Source: an uncultured Mesonia sp.
GTDB lineage: Bacteria; Bacteroidota; Bacteroidia; Flavobacteriales; Flavobacteriaceae
Reading direction: 5' to 3'
DNA: 64,000 nucleotides
Assembly: GCA_947494545.1 (NCBI GenBank)
Contig: CANLVH010000006.1
Span: 62,001 to 126,000, forward strand
How positions within the stretch are numbered: the stretch's first letter is position 1; the number at the start of each line of letters is the position of its first letter. Both the position numbers and the translations under genes were made by a program. The notes beneath the pieces were generated by a model, which ran no database searches, was not told the DNA's origin, and saw only the letters and a program-made list of their open reading frames with translations. Shown one piece after another: positions 18,938 through 29,913 of this stretch.

Positions 18938-20800
18938 TTAATTTAACCAAGCTTTTCTAAGTTGCACTCGTTTGTCTGTTGCCTGCAAATCCATTTCTTT
19001 TAAGCTGGTTTTTATGGCTGTTGGCTTTTTGGCTTTCGCCGAAAGTTCTATTTCTTCACCATCGCGTTCTACCACCATTGTTATTGTATCGTCTTTAGTC
19101 CAGCCTTGCGAAGCTACAATTAGACCATACACGTTATCTATGCCGTACTTTTTGCCGTTAATAGTTTTAATAACATCGTTTGGCTCTACGCCCAAATCAG
19201 TTAAAAAAGAATTGTACATAATGCCTTCTCTAAAATACAATTCGTTTGTTTCTGGTTTGCCATCTATATAAGGTACTTGTCCTTTTAAAAAGTAACTGGT
19301 ATTTATAGTAGTTTCTGCTTTTTCTACACCAACTTTAGCAAAAAATTTATCATACGGAATTGGCGTTGAGCCGGTAATATATTTATCAAAATAAGTTTGA
19401 ATTTCAGGATACGTCATTTCTACAATCGTCGGAATCAAGTTTTCGTCTTCAAAGGGTTTATCTTGCCCGTATTTGTCGCTCAATTTCTTCATTAAATTTA
19501 AAATTCCCATCTCGCCATTACTCAATTCGCGCAAGCGTATATCTAAGGTCATACCAATTAATGCGCCTTTCATATACACGTTATAATAGCTGTCTTTATA
19601 ATCGTCTTCTAAAACATTTTTACTTAATTCCGTAAAAGGCATCGTATCGTCAAAACTTTGCGCAGTCGCTATTTTTTCGGACATACGCTCGTAAAAAGCT
19701 TGGTTATCTATCAAACCTTGTTTTACCTGAAAAAGATTGGCAAAATATTCGGTTACACCTTCGTACATCCAAAGATGCTGTGACATTTTTGGGTTGTTAT
19801 AATCAAAATAATGTACTTCTTTAGAGTGAACGCTTAGTGGAGTGATTATATGAAAAAATTCGTGCGAAACTACATCTGTCATCGTCTCGTTTAAGGTTTC
19901 TAAGGGCATCGTTTCCGGTAAAACAACGCTAGTAGAAGTATGGTGTTCTAAAGCGCCAAAACCGCGAGCATCTAATTCTTGCATATCTGCCAAGTATAAT
20001 AAAATAACGTATTTATCTGTACTGTTTATATCGCCTAAAAAATCTTTTTGCGCTTGCAAAACCTTTTGCATATTTGGTTTTAAATCTTCTGCTGTATACG
20101 CGTTATTGGGAGAATATACTTGCAGCACAACTTCCATCCCGTCCAAATTAAAAGTTACCATATCACTATCTGCATACATGATAGGATTGTCTGTAATCTC
20201 AAAATAACGCTTTGCGCGGAAAATATCTACATTGGCTTCTTTTTTGCCTTCTGTAGGCACAAACTTATTTAAGGAAGTTCCGGCCACTAAATTCTCCGGA
20301 TGTTTTATGCTAAGTTGGTACGCGTTTTCAGAAAGACCTTCAAAATAGCCTACAAACCCGTGTAAATTCAACATAAAATTTTCACCTTTTTCTATGTTTG
20401 TCCCTGCCGGGGAAAAAACTCCTTCTTCACCTTCCACATCAAAAGAATCGTTTACCCAATAAGTAACTTTATTCAAATCTCCGGCTTGGTCTATCTGCCA
20501 ACTATTATCGTTTAATCTGGTTACATTCATTGTATTACCATCATAATCGTAAGCTTGCAGGTTTTCTATAAATTTTCCGTAATTATCTGTAGAATAAGTT
20601 CCCGGCACGGTTTTGGGGATATAAAAAGTTGTGGTAGTTGTGGTAAACTTACCGGGGTCTACACTTACCATTACTTTATCGTCTTGCACATTTACCAAAT
20701 CTATATTGGTCATAACCGTGCTGTCTTCAGCAGTTTGTTGTGTAGCCTTACAGCCAATCATAGTTATTGCCAAAACAAGGCCATAAAATATTTTTTTCAT
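18938..20800 (-). CDS. M61 family metallopeptidase with PDZ domain, lipoprotein
   Basis: 620-aa protein with a lipoprotein signal (MKKIFYGLVLAITMIGC). The N-terminal half is an all-beta domain. The catalytic domain carries the zinc motif HEFFH in VVSHEFFHIITPLSVHS and a downstream glutamate in WMYEGVTEYFANLF, typical of M61 (glycyl aminopeptidase) enzymes. A PDZ domain follows near 500-590 (TDLGVEPNDVIKTINGKKYG). It is probably tethered to the periplasmic side of a membrane. It stands alone on the minus strand, with a long inverted repeat behind it and the nucleotidase genes divergent. The substrate is unknown. Confidence 0.9.
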   Translation of the reverse strand: MKKIFYGLVLAITMIGCKATQQTAEDSTVMTNIDLVNVQDDKVMVSVDPGKFTTTTTTFYIPKTVPGTYSTDNYGKFIENLQAYDYDGNTMNVTRLNDNSWQIDQAGDLNKVTYWVNDSFDVEGEEGVFSPAGTNIEKGENFMLNLHGFVGYFEGLSENAYQLSIKHPENLVAGTSLNKFVPTEGKKEANVDIFRAKRYFEITDNPIMYADSDMVTFNLDGMEVVLQVYSPNNAYTAEDLKPNMQKVLQAQKDFLGDINSTDKYVILLYLADMQELDARGFGALEHHTSTSVVLPETMPLETLNETMTDVVSHEFFHIITPLSVHSKEVHYFDYNNPKMSQHLWMYEGVTEYFANLFQVKQGLIDNQAFYERMSEKIATAQSFDDTMPFTELSKNVLEDDYKDSYYNVYMKGALIGMTLDIRLRELSNGEMGILNLMKKLSDKYGQDKPFEDENLIPTIVEMTYPEIQTYFDKYITGSTPIPYDKFFAKVGVEKAETTINTSYFLKGQVPYIDGKPETNELYFREGIMYNSFLTDLGVEPNDVIKTINGKKYGIDNVYGLIVASQGWTKDDTITMVVERDGEEIELSAKAKKPTAIKTSLKEMDLQATDKRVQLRKAWLN

Positions 20801-20914
20801 ACAAAGGTTTTTTACGTGTTACTTGTAAGACTGCAAAAAACCGAAATTGTTACATTGGATGCAACAATTTTTAACGGAGTTTTTAAAACAAAGCTATAAA
20901 TAGGTAATTCTAAT

Positions 20915-20922
20915 TATCTTTG
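20915..20922 (+). promoter_or_regulatory. Bacteroidota -7 box upstream of nucleotidase C-domain gene
   Basis: TATCTTTG matches TAnnTTTG and ends 22 bases before ATG 20945. No TTG was found at the expected -33 spacing. Confidence 0.5.
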
Positions 20923-20944
20923 CAGCATAATTTTTTATAAAAAT

Positions 20945-21709
20945 ATGAAACGCACACTTTTTGTTATTTTCAGTATAACGCTTTTACTCATCAATTCGTG
21001 CAAAGAAGAAAAAGAAGAACTGAAAGTATCTAAAATAGAAGGCAAGCAACTACGCGTACAAGCTTCTATTAAAGAAAATGACTCTATAAAAAACTTTATA
21101 GCGCCTTATAAAAACCGTATAGAAGAAGAAATGAACACGGTTTTGGCTTACACACCAAACACACTTTCTAAAGAAGATGGCAAGTACAACACCGCAATTG
21201 GCAATATGATGGCAGATGCAGTTTTAGAAATGGCAAACCCAATTTTTAAAAAACGTACCGGCAATACAATAGATGGTGTTTTACTTAATCACGGCGGCAT
21301 CCGGTCTATAATTAGCAAGGGAGATATTACCACCAAAACCGGTTTTAATATAATGCCGTTTGAAAATGAAGCGGTAATTATTGGTCTAAAAGGCACACAA
21401 GTTCAAAAAATGTTTGCTTATCTGGCCAAAAATCAAATTGCGCATCCTATTGCTGGGATGCAACTTATTTTAGATAAAAATGCTGCTATAAAAAGTGCCA
21501 GCATTCAAGGAAAACAAATTGACCCCGACAAAACGTACTACATTGCCACTAACGATTATTTGATGGAAGGCGGCGACCGTATGTACTTTTTTGGTAAACG
21601 CGAAAGTCAGACTTACTTAGACTATAAATTGCGCAATATTTTTATTGATTATTTTACAAAATACGACACCATAAATCCGGTGCGTGACCGGCGTTTTATT
21701 CAAGAATAA
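20945..21709 (+). CDS. 5'-nucleotidase C-terminal domain lipoprotein
   Basis: 254-aa lipoprotein (MKRTLFVIFSITLLLINSC) whose body is only the C-terminal, substrate-binding domain of UshA-type 5'-nucleotidases: LNHGGIRS, PFENEAVIIGLKG and ATNDYLMEGGDRMYFF are family motifs. It lacks the metallophosphatase domain, which is encoded by the next gene, seven bases away. The two probably form one split enzyme acting on nucleotides outside the cytoplasm. The order is reversed compared with the fused protein, where the phosphatase domain comes first. Confidence 0.9.
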   Translation: MKRTLFVIFSITLLLINSCKEEKEELKVSKIEGKQLRVQASIKENDSIKNFIAPYKNRIEEEMNTVLAYTPNTLSKEDGKYNTAIGNMMADAVLEMANPIFKKRTGNTIDGVLLNHGGIRSIISKGDITTKTGFNIMPFENEAVIIGLKGTQVQKMFAYLAKNQIAHPIAGMQLILDKNAAIKSASIQGKQIDPDKTYYIATNDYLMEGGDRMYFFGKRESQTYLDYKLRNIFIDYFTKYDTINPVRDRRFIQE

Positions 21710-21716
21710 GCAAGCT

Positions 21717-22631
21717 ATGAAAAGAAGAGATTTTATACAAAAAACAGCAGCCGCAGGTTTACTAACCGGGTTGGGCGGTACAGCTTTGCTAAATAGTGGT
21801 TTTATTGCCAACAGCAGAAAACACATTACTATTTTGCACACCAACGATGTGCATAGCCATATTGAACCTTTTCCAAAAACCAACGCAGATTATCCGGGAG
21901 TTGGTGGCGTGGCTAAACGTTATACGCTTATAGAAAAAATCCGTAAAGAAAACCCAAATACCTTACTGTTAGATGCCGGCGATATTTTTCAGGGAACGCC
22001 TTTTTTTAATTTTTATGGTGGCGAATTAGAGTTTAAATTAATGAGTAAACTCGGCTATGATGCCGCTACAATTGGCAACCACGATTTTGACAACGGTATA
22101 GATGGTCTAAACGCGCAATTACCCAACGCAAAATTTAGCCTGTTAAGTAGTAATTACGATTTCTCGAATACAGTTCTCGACGGACAAATAAAACCTTATC
22201 AAGTCTTTAAAAAGGCTGGTTTAAACATTGGCGTTTTTGGACTTGGCATTCAATTAGAAGGTTTGGTCAATAAAAAAATGTACAAAGAAACCGTTTATCA
22301 AGATCCGGTTGGCATAACCCAAGATATTGTAAAACAACTAAAGGAAGAAGAGAATTGTGATTTGGTAATTTGTCTTTCGCATTTAGGTTATCATTACGAA
22401 CACGATAAAATAGACGATTTAAAACTGGCCAAACAAACCAAAAATATAGATTTAATAATTGGCGGCCATACGCACACATTTCTAGAAAAACCCACCATTA
22501 CCAAAAACGCCGAAGATAAAAATGTACTGGTAAACCAAGTAGGTTGGGCCGGGATTAATCTAGGTCGGATAGATTTTTATCTGGACGATAAAAACAACAT
22601 TAGCGGCAAAGGCGCAACTATTCTGGTGTGA
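21717..22631 (+). CDS. Metallophosphatase (5'-nucleotidase N-terminal domain), Tat-exported
   Basis: 304-aa protein starting at ATG 21717, chosen because MKRRDFIQKTAAAGLLTGLGG is a clear twin-arginine signal; the longer open frame from 21684 only adds residues overlapping the previous gene. The calcineurin-like phosphatase motifs are visible: LHTNDVHSHIEP, LLDAGDIFQGTP, IGNHDFDNG, CLSHLGYHYE and IIGGHTHTFL. It lacks the C-terminal nucleotidase domain supplied by the gene before it. Tat export suggests the metal centre is loaded in the cytoplasm, by inference. No terminator is seen in the 107 bp to ligA. Confidence 0.92.
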   Translation: MKRRDFIQKTAAAGLLTGLGGTALLNSGFIANSRKHITILHTNDVHSHIEPFPKTNADYPGVGGVAKRYTLIEKIRKENPNTLLLDAGDIFQGTPFFNFYGGELEFKLMSKLGYDAATIGNHDFDNGIDGLNAQLPNAKFSLLSSNYDFSNTVLDGQIKPYQVFKKAGLNIGVFGLGIQLEGLVNKKMYKETVYQDPVGITQDIVKQLKEEENCDLVICLSHLGYHYEHDKIDDLKLAKQTKNIDLIIGGHTHTFLEKPTITKNAEDKNVLVNQVGWAGINLGRIDFYLDDKNNISGKGATILV

Positions 22632-22738
22632 TTATTAGGTGGTAGATGGTAGGTAATAGGTCCCAGGTTTTAGAGAATAGATTTTCTTCCTATTTACTAT
22701 ATCAAAGCTTGCCGGAGTAACTTAATGTTTCTAAATCA

Positions 22739-24739
<2,001 letters not shown>

Positions 24740-25411
24740 TTAGAGAGAAAGTTTAGTTATTTTATTATTGCTAAAACTAAATTTATACTGTTTTTCTTTT
24801 TCCGTAAAGCTAAGTTTAAAAGGCGAAGCATAAGCTTTATCCTTGGTAGGAAACCAGTCTTTTTTATCTAAATCTATTACAATTAGCAAAGCTTCGTCAT
24901 CGCCAATTGGGCAAAATTCTTCTAGGTTTCCGCTGTATTTTCTTAACGGAAAATTTTTGGTCAAGCTTGCGTGTTTTTCCGATACATTATTAGTTGCCAA
25001 ACCAATTTCTGCAATGCCCAAAACACTTTTGGAAGAAAATTGAAGCGCACTTTCTTGAAAGTAATTTTCACGACCAATAAATTCTAAAATGTTTCTATCT
25101 TCATCGTAAAAATACATAGATTTGGCGTTCCAACTGCCAAAATCTATAATCTCATCGCCTTTAAAATCCTGAATTTCCACACGCTTTTTTAACCATTTTA
25201 AAGCTTCTTTTTCTTGCCTTGGCGGAATGTGAAAAGCGATATGATAAGGTGTGGCATCCTGTTTTTCTTCTATAAGCAATTCAGAAAACCCTATTTTTAT
25301 TTTTAGTAAGTTTTCTGAAAGATGCTCTACCGGCAACTCTAGCACATCTTCATAAAACTCGCGTTGGGTTTTTAGATTCTGACTGTAAATATGTAACTGA
25401 TTTATACGCAT
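24740..25411 (-). CDS. VOC superfamily (glyoxalase-like) protein
   Basis: 223-aa protein of two related halves. The first opens with MRINQLHIYSQNLKTQREFYEDVLELPV, the usual vicinal oxygen chelate start, and ends with MYFYDEDRNILEFIGRE, a typical metal-binding beta strand. The second half is shorter and more divergent. Metal-dependent isomerase, dioxygenase or binding activity is possible, but the substrate cannot be inferred. Its ATG (25409-25411) overlaps the LOG gene stop, so translation is probably coupled. Confidence 0.8.
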   Translation of the reverse strand: MRINQLHIYSQNLKTQREFYEDVLELPVEHLSENLLKIKIGFSELLIEEKQDATPYHIAFHIPPRQEKEALKWLKKRVEIQDFKGDEIIDFGSWNAKSMYFYDEDRNILEFIGRENYFQESALQFSSKSVLGIAEIGLATNNVSEKHASLTKNFPLRKYSGNLEEFCPIGDDEALLIVIDLDKKDWFPTKDKAYASPFKLSFTEKEKQYKFSFSNNKITKLSL

Positions 25412-26019
25412 TAGGTTTGTTCTTTAGTAATCCATTTTGGACGGGCTTTTGGTTTAAAATAGTGCATTTTTTCTAACAAATCTTCTACATCGTCAGAAAT
25501 TACAATTAAATCTAAATTTTCGTTTTTTAAGAAACCGCGCGTAACCATCGTGTTCATCATGCTAATTAAATCGTTAAAATAGCCTTCACAATTTAGCAAA
25601 CCAATTGGCTTTTGGTGCAAACCCAATTGCGACCAAGTTAAAATTTCAAAAAACTCTTCTAAAGTTCCAAAACCGCCCGGTAGCATTACAAAACCATCGC
25701 TCAACTCGTGCATTTTCAACTTTCGTTGCTGCATATCTTTGGTGGTAATCAGCTCGGTTAAATTGCGGTGCACGACTTCTTTTCGTTTTAAAAAATCAGG
25801 AATAACGCCAAATACTAGTCCGTCGTTATCTAAAGCGCCATCGGCAACTTGCCCCATCAATCCGAGTTTGCTTCCGCCAAAAACCAAATCTATATTTTGT
25901 TTAGCCAAGGTTTCGCCCATTTTATACGCGTGCTTTACAATAGCTTTTTTATTGCCTTCGCTGCTTCCGCAAAAAACAGCAATACTTTTTATGTAGTTTT
26001 TCTCTGTTTTTTCTTCCAT
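25411..26019 (-). CDS. LOG family protein (TIGR00730-type nucleoside-monophosphate phosphoribohydrolase)
   Basis: 202-aa Rossmann-like protein with the family motifs AVFCGSSEGN, VFGGSKLGLMG and MLPGGFGTLEEFFEILTWSQLG (PGGxGTxxE). Members remove the ribose phosphate from nucleoside monophosphates (cytokinin-activating type). The role in this bacterium is unclear; nucleotide salvage is an inference. It is encoded between prmC and the VOC gene, 8 bp after prmC. The start is ATG 26019. Confidence 0.88.
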   Translation of the reverse strand: MEEKTEKNYIKSIAVFCGSSEGNKKAIVKHAYKMGETLAKQNIDLVFGGSKLGLMGQVADGALDNDGLVFGVIPDFLKRKEVVHRNLTELITTKDMQQRKLKMHELSDGFVMLPGGFGTLEEFFEILTWSQLGLHQKPIGLLNCEGYFNDLISMMNTMVTRGFLKNENLDLIVISDDVEDLLEKMHYFKPKARPKWITKEQT

Positions 26020-26027
26020 TTTATCTT

Positions 26028-26870
26028 TTAAATTGTTGCCTTTAGCATTCTGTCTTTTCCGTAAATATCTTTTCTCGTTTCCACGGAAGTGAAACCAATA
26101 TGCTTAATTAAAGTTTCTAAATCCTTAGCAAGAAACTCGTTAATTTCAAAATACAAACTCCCGTTTTTCTTTAAATTACCGATTGCTAATTTTGCGATTT
26201 TTTCGTAAAAAATCAAGGGATTGTCGTCTTTTACATACAAAGCCCCTTTTGGTTCAAAGTTTAAAACATTTTGCTGCATTTTGGCTTTTTCCAACTCACG
26301 CACATAAGGCGGATTCGAAACTATAATATTGTATTTCTGTTGTAAATTCTCGGTTCGCAAAATGTCTTGTTGCAAAAAATTTACGCTTACTTGATTTAAA
26401 GTTGCGTTTTCTTTAGCAATTGCTATCGCTTTCGCGGAAATATCTAAAGCAGTAATTTTTGCATCTACCAGATTTTTGGCCAAACTAATAGGAATACAAC
26501 CGCTGCCCGTACCAATATCTAAAATATGCAGCCCGCTTTGCGAATAATCTTGCAAAATCCAATCTACCAATTCTTCGGTTTCCGGACGCGGTATCAAAAC
26601 TGACGGATTTACTTTAAAAGGCAAGCCATAAAATTCGGTTTCGCCTACAATATATTGTATGGGTTCGTAATTTTTTAATCGTTCTAAAGCTTTTTTTAGT
26701 TGTTTTTCTTCTTTGGTAGAAAGTTCGTAGGTTGGATTTATAGCAACATCTAAACGCTTTTTTCCCAAAAAAGCTTCGGTAAGCCAATACAAAAAAGATT
26801 CTGTTTCGGTGGCGGGATAATGGGCTTTTAATTCCTGTAAAAAGGCTATTTTAAACGCGTTTATTGTCAT
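26028..26870 (-). CDS. prmC: Peptide chain release factor N5-glutamine methyltransferase PrmC
   Basis: 280-aa methyltransferase that methylates the GGQ glutamine of release factors. It has an N-terminal helical domain, the RPETEELVDW linker, the SAM motif ILDIGTGSGCIPISLA and the catalytic NPPYV motif. I chose ATG 26870 (MTINAFKIAFLQ); the open frame continues upstream to 26909 but would overlap the acetyltransferase. Only 2 bp separate it from that gene. Confidence 0.94.
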   Translation of the reverse strand: MTINAFKIAFLQELKAHYPATETESFLYWLTEAFLGKKRLDVAINPTYELSTKEEKQLKKALERLKNYEPIQYIVGETEFYGLPFKVNPSVLIPRPETEELVDWILQDYSQSGLHILDIGTGSGCIPISLAKNLVDAKITALDISAKAIAIAKENATLNQVSVNFLQQDILRTENLQQKYNIIVSNPPYVRELEKAKMQQNVLNFEPKGALYVKDDNPLIFYEKIAKLAIGNLKKNGSLYFEINEFLAKDLETLIKHIGFTSVETRKDIYGKDRMLKATI

Positions 26871-26872
26871 TG

Positions 26873-27364
26873 TTATTCGTTTAAGTATTTTAGCATCCAA
26901 ACATCGCAATTATGGTGACCGGTGTTTCCCAAACGCTCATTTATATACTTAAAACCACTGCGTTGATACAATTTTTGCGCAGCTTTCATATACGGCAAGG
27001 TTTCAATATAACAATGCGTATAGGTATTTTCTTTGGCAAATTGCAAGCATTTTTTCATCATAGCGGTTCCAATTCCGCGACCGCGAATAACTTTTAAAAA
27101 ATACATTTTTTGCAACTCGCAATACTTCTCGTTTTCCATATCTAAACCTGCAATGCCGGCGCCACCTAAAATTTTGTCATTTTCTTCTACAACAAAATAA
27201 GCCTCGCCGGCATTTTGGTAAGTTTCATAAAGTTGGTCTAAACTTTTGTCTTCGTAAGCCGTACCTTTTTTTGGCGCGCCACTTTCTACCAAGACTTCAC
27301 GAATTACTTTTGCAATTTGCTGGTTATCACCCGGCTGGATTAAGCGAATATTTATGTCTTGCAT
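26873..27364 (-). CDS. GNAT family N-acetyltransferase
   Basis: 163-aa acetyltransferase starting at ATG 27364 (MQDINIRLIQPGDNQQIAKVI). The open frame extends far upstream, but that part is antisense to ribD and hydrophobic nonsense. The acetyl-CoA binding segment VIRGRGIGTAMMKKCLQFA (R-x-x-G-x-G) and the closing AAQKLYQRSGFKYI are clear. The substrate is unknown. It is the first gene of the minus-strand run to ligA and is divergent from ribD with 27 bp between start codons. Confidence 0.9.
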   Translation of the reverse strand: MQDINIRLIQPGDNQQIAKVIREVLVESGAPKKGTAYEDKSLDQLYETYQNAGEAYFVVEENDKILGGAGIAGLDMENEKYCELQKMYFLKVIRGRGIGTAMMKKCLQFAKENTYTHCYIETLPYMKAAQKLYQRSGFKYINERLGNTGHHNCDVWMLKYLNE

Positions 27365-27391
27365 TGTAAAAAAACTTGCTATTTTTAAAGC

Positions 27392-28444
27392 GTGAAAATA
27401 CAAGAAAAATATATAAATCGTTGCATACAATTGGCCAAAAACGGCTTGGGAAATACCTATCCCAATCCGTTGGTTGGCAGTGTAATTGTGCACGAAAATA
27501 AAATTATTGGCGAAGGCTGGCACCAAGAAGCTGGAAAAGCCCACGCAGAAGTAAACGCAATAAATGCGATAAAAAACCAAGGTTTATTAGCAGAAGCTAC
27601 AATTTATGTGAGTTTAGAACCTTGCAGTCATTTTGGAAAAACACCGCCTTGCAGCGATTTGATTATAGAAAAAGGCATAAAAAAAGTAGTAATTGGCACG
27701 GTAGATCCGTTTGCAAAAGTAGCCGGACGCGGCATACAAAAATTAATGAACGCCGGTTGCGATGTAGTTGTTGGCGTGTTGGAAAAAGAATGCCAAGACT
27801 TGAACAAACGCTTTTTTACCTTCCATAAAGAAAAGCGTCCTTATATTATATTAAAATGGGCGCAAACCCAAAACGGATTTATTGCTCCAAAACAACAAGA
27901 TAAAAGAGAACCGGTTTGGATTTCTAACGCTTACGCTAAACAATTGGTGCATAAATGGCGAAGTGAAGAAGAAAGTATTTTGGTAGGAACGCAAACCGCT
28001 GTAAAAGACAATCCGAAATTAAATACGCGTTTATGGAAAGGGAAAAATCCGGTTAGAGTTGTAATTGACAGAAAATTGCGCATTCCACTTGCATCGCATT
28101 TGTTAGATAATAGTATTAAAACTATACTCTTCACTTCCGTGGAAACGGAAATCCCTGAGAGCTCAAAAAAAGAAAATATAATAATAGAAGCTATAAATTT
28201 TGAAGAAAATTTAGCTACAGAAATTTGCAAGGGCTTGTACAAACACAAATTACAATCTGTTATTATAGAAGGCGGCAAACAAACTTTACAAACTTTTATA
28301 GACGCTAACCTGTGGGACGAAGCGCGCGTTTTTACCGGTGATATTCGGTTTGAAAATGGCGTAAAAGCACCCACCTTTAGCCCAGAAAGCAAACAAGAAA
28401 AAACAATTTTAAACAACCAACTGCATATTTATAAAAATGATTAA
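27392..28444 (+). CDS. ribD: Bifunctional riboflavin biosynthesis deaminase/reductase RibD
   Basis: 350-aa enzyme of riboflavin synthesis. The N-terminal deaminase has the zinc motifs HAEVNAI and PCSHFGKTPPC plus NTYPNPLVGSV; the C-terminal domain is the reductase (ILKWAQTQNGFIAPK, SILVGTQTAVKDNPKLNTR, VIIEGGKQTLQ). The start codon is GTG at 27392, fixed by the family N-terminus MKIQEKYINRCIQLAKNG. It overlaps the HAD gene by eight bases. No RFN riboswitch can fit in the 27-bp upstream gap. Confidence 0.95.
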   Translation: MKIQEKYINRCIQLAKNGLGNTYPNPLVGSVIVHENKIIGEGWHQEAGKAHAEVNAINAIKNQGLLAEATIYVSLEPCSHFGKTPPCSDLIIEKGIKKVVIGTVDPFAKVAGRGIQKLMNAGCDVVVGVLEKECQDLNKRFFTFHKEKRPYIILKWAQTQNGFIAPKQQDKREPVWISNAYAKQLVHKWRSEEESILVGTQTAVKDNPKLNTRLWKGKNPVRVVIDRKLRIPLASHLLDNSIKTILFTSVETEIPESSKKENIIIEAINFEENLATEICKGLYKHKLQSVIIEGGKQTLQTFIDANLWDEARVFTGDIRFENGVKAPTFSPESKQEKTILNNQLHIYKND

Positions 28445-29045
28445 AACCTTATTATTTGACTTTGGCGATGTTTTTCTAAACCTAGACAAACCCGCCACCC
28501 TAAAGCAGTTAAAAGCACTCGGATTAAACGATTTTTCGGAAGAAATGTTGGCCACCAATAAAGCTTACGAAGTAGGCAAACTCTCTACCGAAGAATTTTT
28601 GAAGTTTTACCAAGAGCATTTCCCAAAACACGATAGTTCTGCGCTTATACAAGCTTGGAATGCTATTTTGATAGATTTTCCGCAACATAGATTAGAGTTT
28701 TTACAGCGGTTACAAAAAGAAGGCAAATACCAACTTATTTTACTCAGCAACACCAACGATTTGCATATAAAATGGGTAAAAGAAAACATAAAAAGCTTTA
28801 CGGAATTTAAAAACTGTTTTGACGCATTTTACCTTTCGCACGAAATAAATTTTAGAAAACCAGACCCGGCTATTTATAAATTTGTTGCAGAAAAACACGA
28901 CCTAAAACCAAACGAAACACTTTTTATAGACGACACAAAAGAAAATACAGAAGCCGCAAAAAAATTAGGTTTTCATACCTGGAATATTGACCCGGCAACC
29001 CAAGATGTTGTAGATTTGTTTTCTTATAACGCGCATTTATTTTGA
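28437..29045 (+). CDS. HAD superfamily hydrolase (subfamily IA-like)
   Basis: 202-aa haloacid dehalogenase-type phosphatase. Motif I reads LLFDFGDVF, where the second acidic residue of the usual DxD is glycine, as in the YihX-like DFGGV group. Motif II is ILLSNTN, motif III is in NFRKPDP and motif IV is LFIDDTKENTEAA. A small helical cap lies between motifs I and II. It could supply a sugar phosphatase step, and its place after ribD makes a riboflavin precursor phosphatase an attractive but unproven idea. Confidence 0.88.
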   Translation: MIKTLLFDFGDVFLNLDKPATLKQLKALGLNDFSEEMLATNKAYEVGKLSTEEFLKFYQEHFPKHDSSALIQAWNAILIDFPQHRLEFLQRLQKEGKYQLILLSNTNDLHIKWVKENIKSFTEFKNCFDAFYLSHEINFRKPDPAIYKFVAEKHDLKPNETLFIDDTKENTEAAKKLGFHTWNIDPATQDVVDLFSYNAHLF

Positions 29046-29911
29046 TATATCTTTTACTCAGCATTTTATCTTCTAGCCTGATTTATGTGATGTTTAAAAT
29101 CATAGATCAGAAAAAAATAAATACGCTATACGCCATAGTTGTAAATTATTTTACCGCGCTTACTGCCGGTTCATTACTCTTAGAACGCGAATTTTCTACC
29201 CAAGATTTACTGGGACAATCTTGGCTTTGGGGCGCAATATTTTTAGGCGTTATGTTTATTGTTGTTTTTAGGCTAATGGCCGAAACGACCAAACGCAGCG
29301 GACTATCGGTTGTTTCTGTGGCAAGCAAAATGAGCGTTGCCATTCCGGTTACGTTTGTAATTATCTATTATAAAGAAGATTTAGGAATTTTAAAAATACT
29401 GGGTATTTTATTGGCACTTGTGGCAGTTTATTTGGCTTCCATAAAAACCAAAAAAGGTATACAAATAGAATGGAAAAACCTTCTTTTTCCGTTGGCCGTA
29501 TTTTTAGGAAGTGGCGTTATAGAAACCCTGATAAAATTTTTAGAGCAAAACTACGTTGCCAAAACAGATGTTGCTTTATTCTCTATGACTTTATTTATTT
29601 GCGCTGCCGGCGTTGGTACCGTTGCCGGATTTATACAATACCAGCGTAAAAAAATAAAATTTACGTATAAAGAGCTCGTTGGCGGAATTTTACTGGGCAT
29701 TCCCAACTATTTCTCCATTCACTTTTTTGTTTTAGCTTTAAGAAGTTATACTAACGATTCGGTGGTTTTTGTAATTAACAATGTTGCTATTGTGGTACTT
29801 TCTACTATGCTGGGAATTGCATTTTTTAACGAGAAATTACTTAGAAAAAACTGGATTGGTATTGGCTTGGCCGCTGTAAGTATTATTTTAGTCGCTTATA
29901 CAACCCGATAA
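29042..29911 (+). CDS. EamA-type (DMT) membrane transporter
   Basis: 289-aa protein with about ten hydrophobic helices and two related halves, the drug/metabolite transporter pattern, located in the inner membrane. The start is a TTG at 29042 overlapping the HAD stop (TTGA), so translation is probably coupled. The second half ends with the usual FFNEKLLRKNWIGIGLAAVSIILVAY segment. Cargo unknown; its position behind ribD does not prove flavin transport. Confidence 0.85.
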   Translation: MIYLLLSILSSSLIYVMFKIIDQKKINTLYAIVVNYFTALTAGSLLLEREFSTQDLLGQSWLWGAIFLGVMFIVVFRLMAETTKRSGLSVVSVASKMSVAIPVTFVIIYYKEDLGILKILGILLALVAVYLASIKTKKGIQIEWKNLLFPLAVFLGSGVIETLIKFLEQNYVAKTDVALFSMTLFICAAGVGTVAGFIQYQRKKIKFTYKELVGGILLGIPNYFSIHFFVLALRSYTNDSVVFVINNVAIVVLSTMLGIAFFNEKLLRKNWIGIGLAAVSIILVAYTTR

Positions 29912-29913
29912 TT

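Noticed and set aside
27365..27391. FMN riboswitch before ribD
   Set aside because: Only 27 bases separate the divergent starts, too short for the element.
27365..27580. N-terminal membrane extension of the acetyltransferase
   Set aside because: The extra 72 codons are antisense to ribD and the family start lies at 27364.
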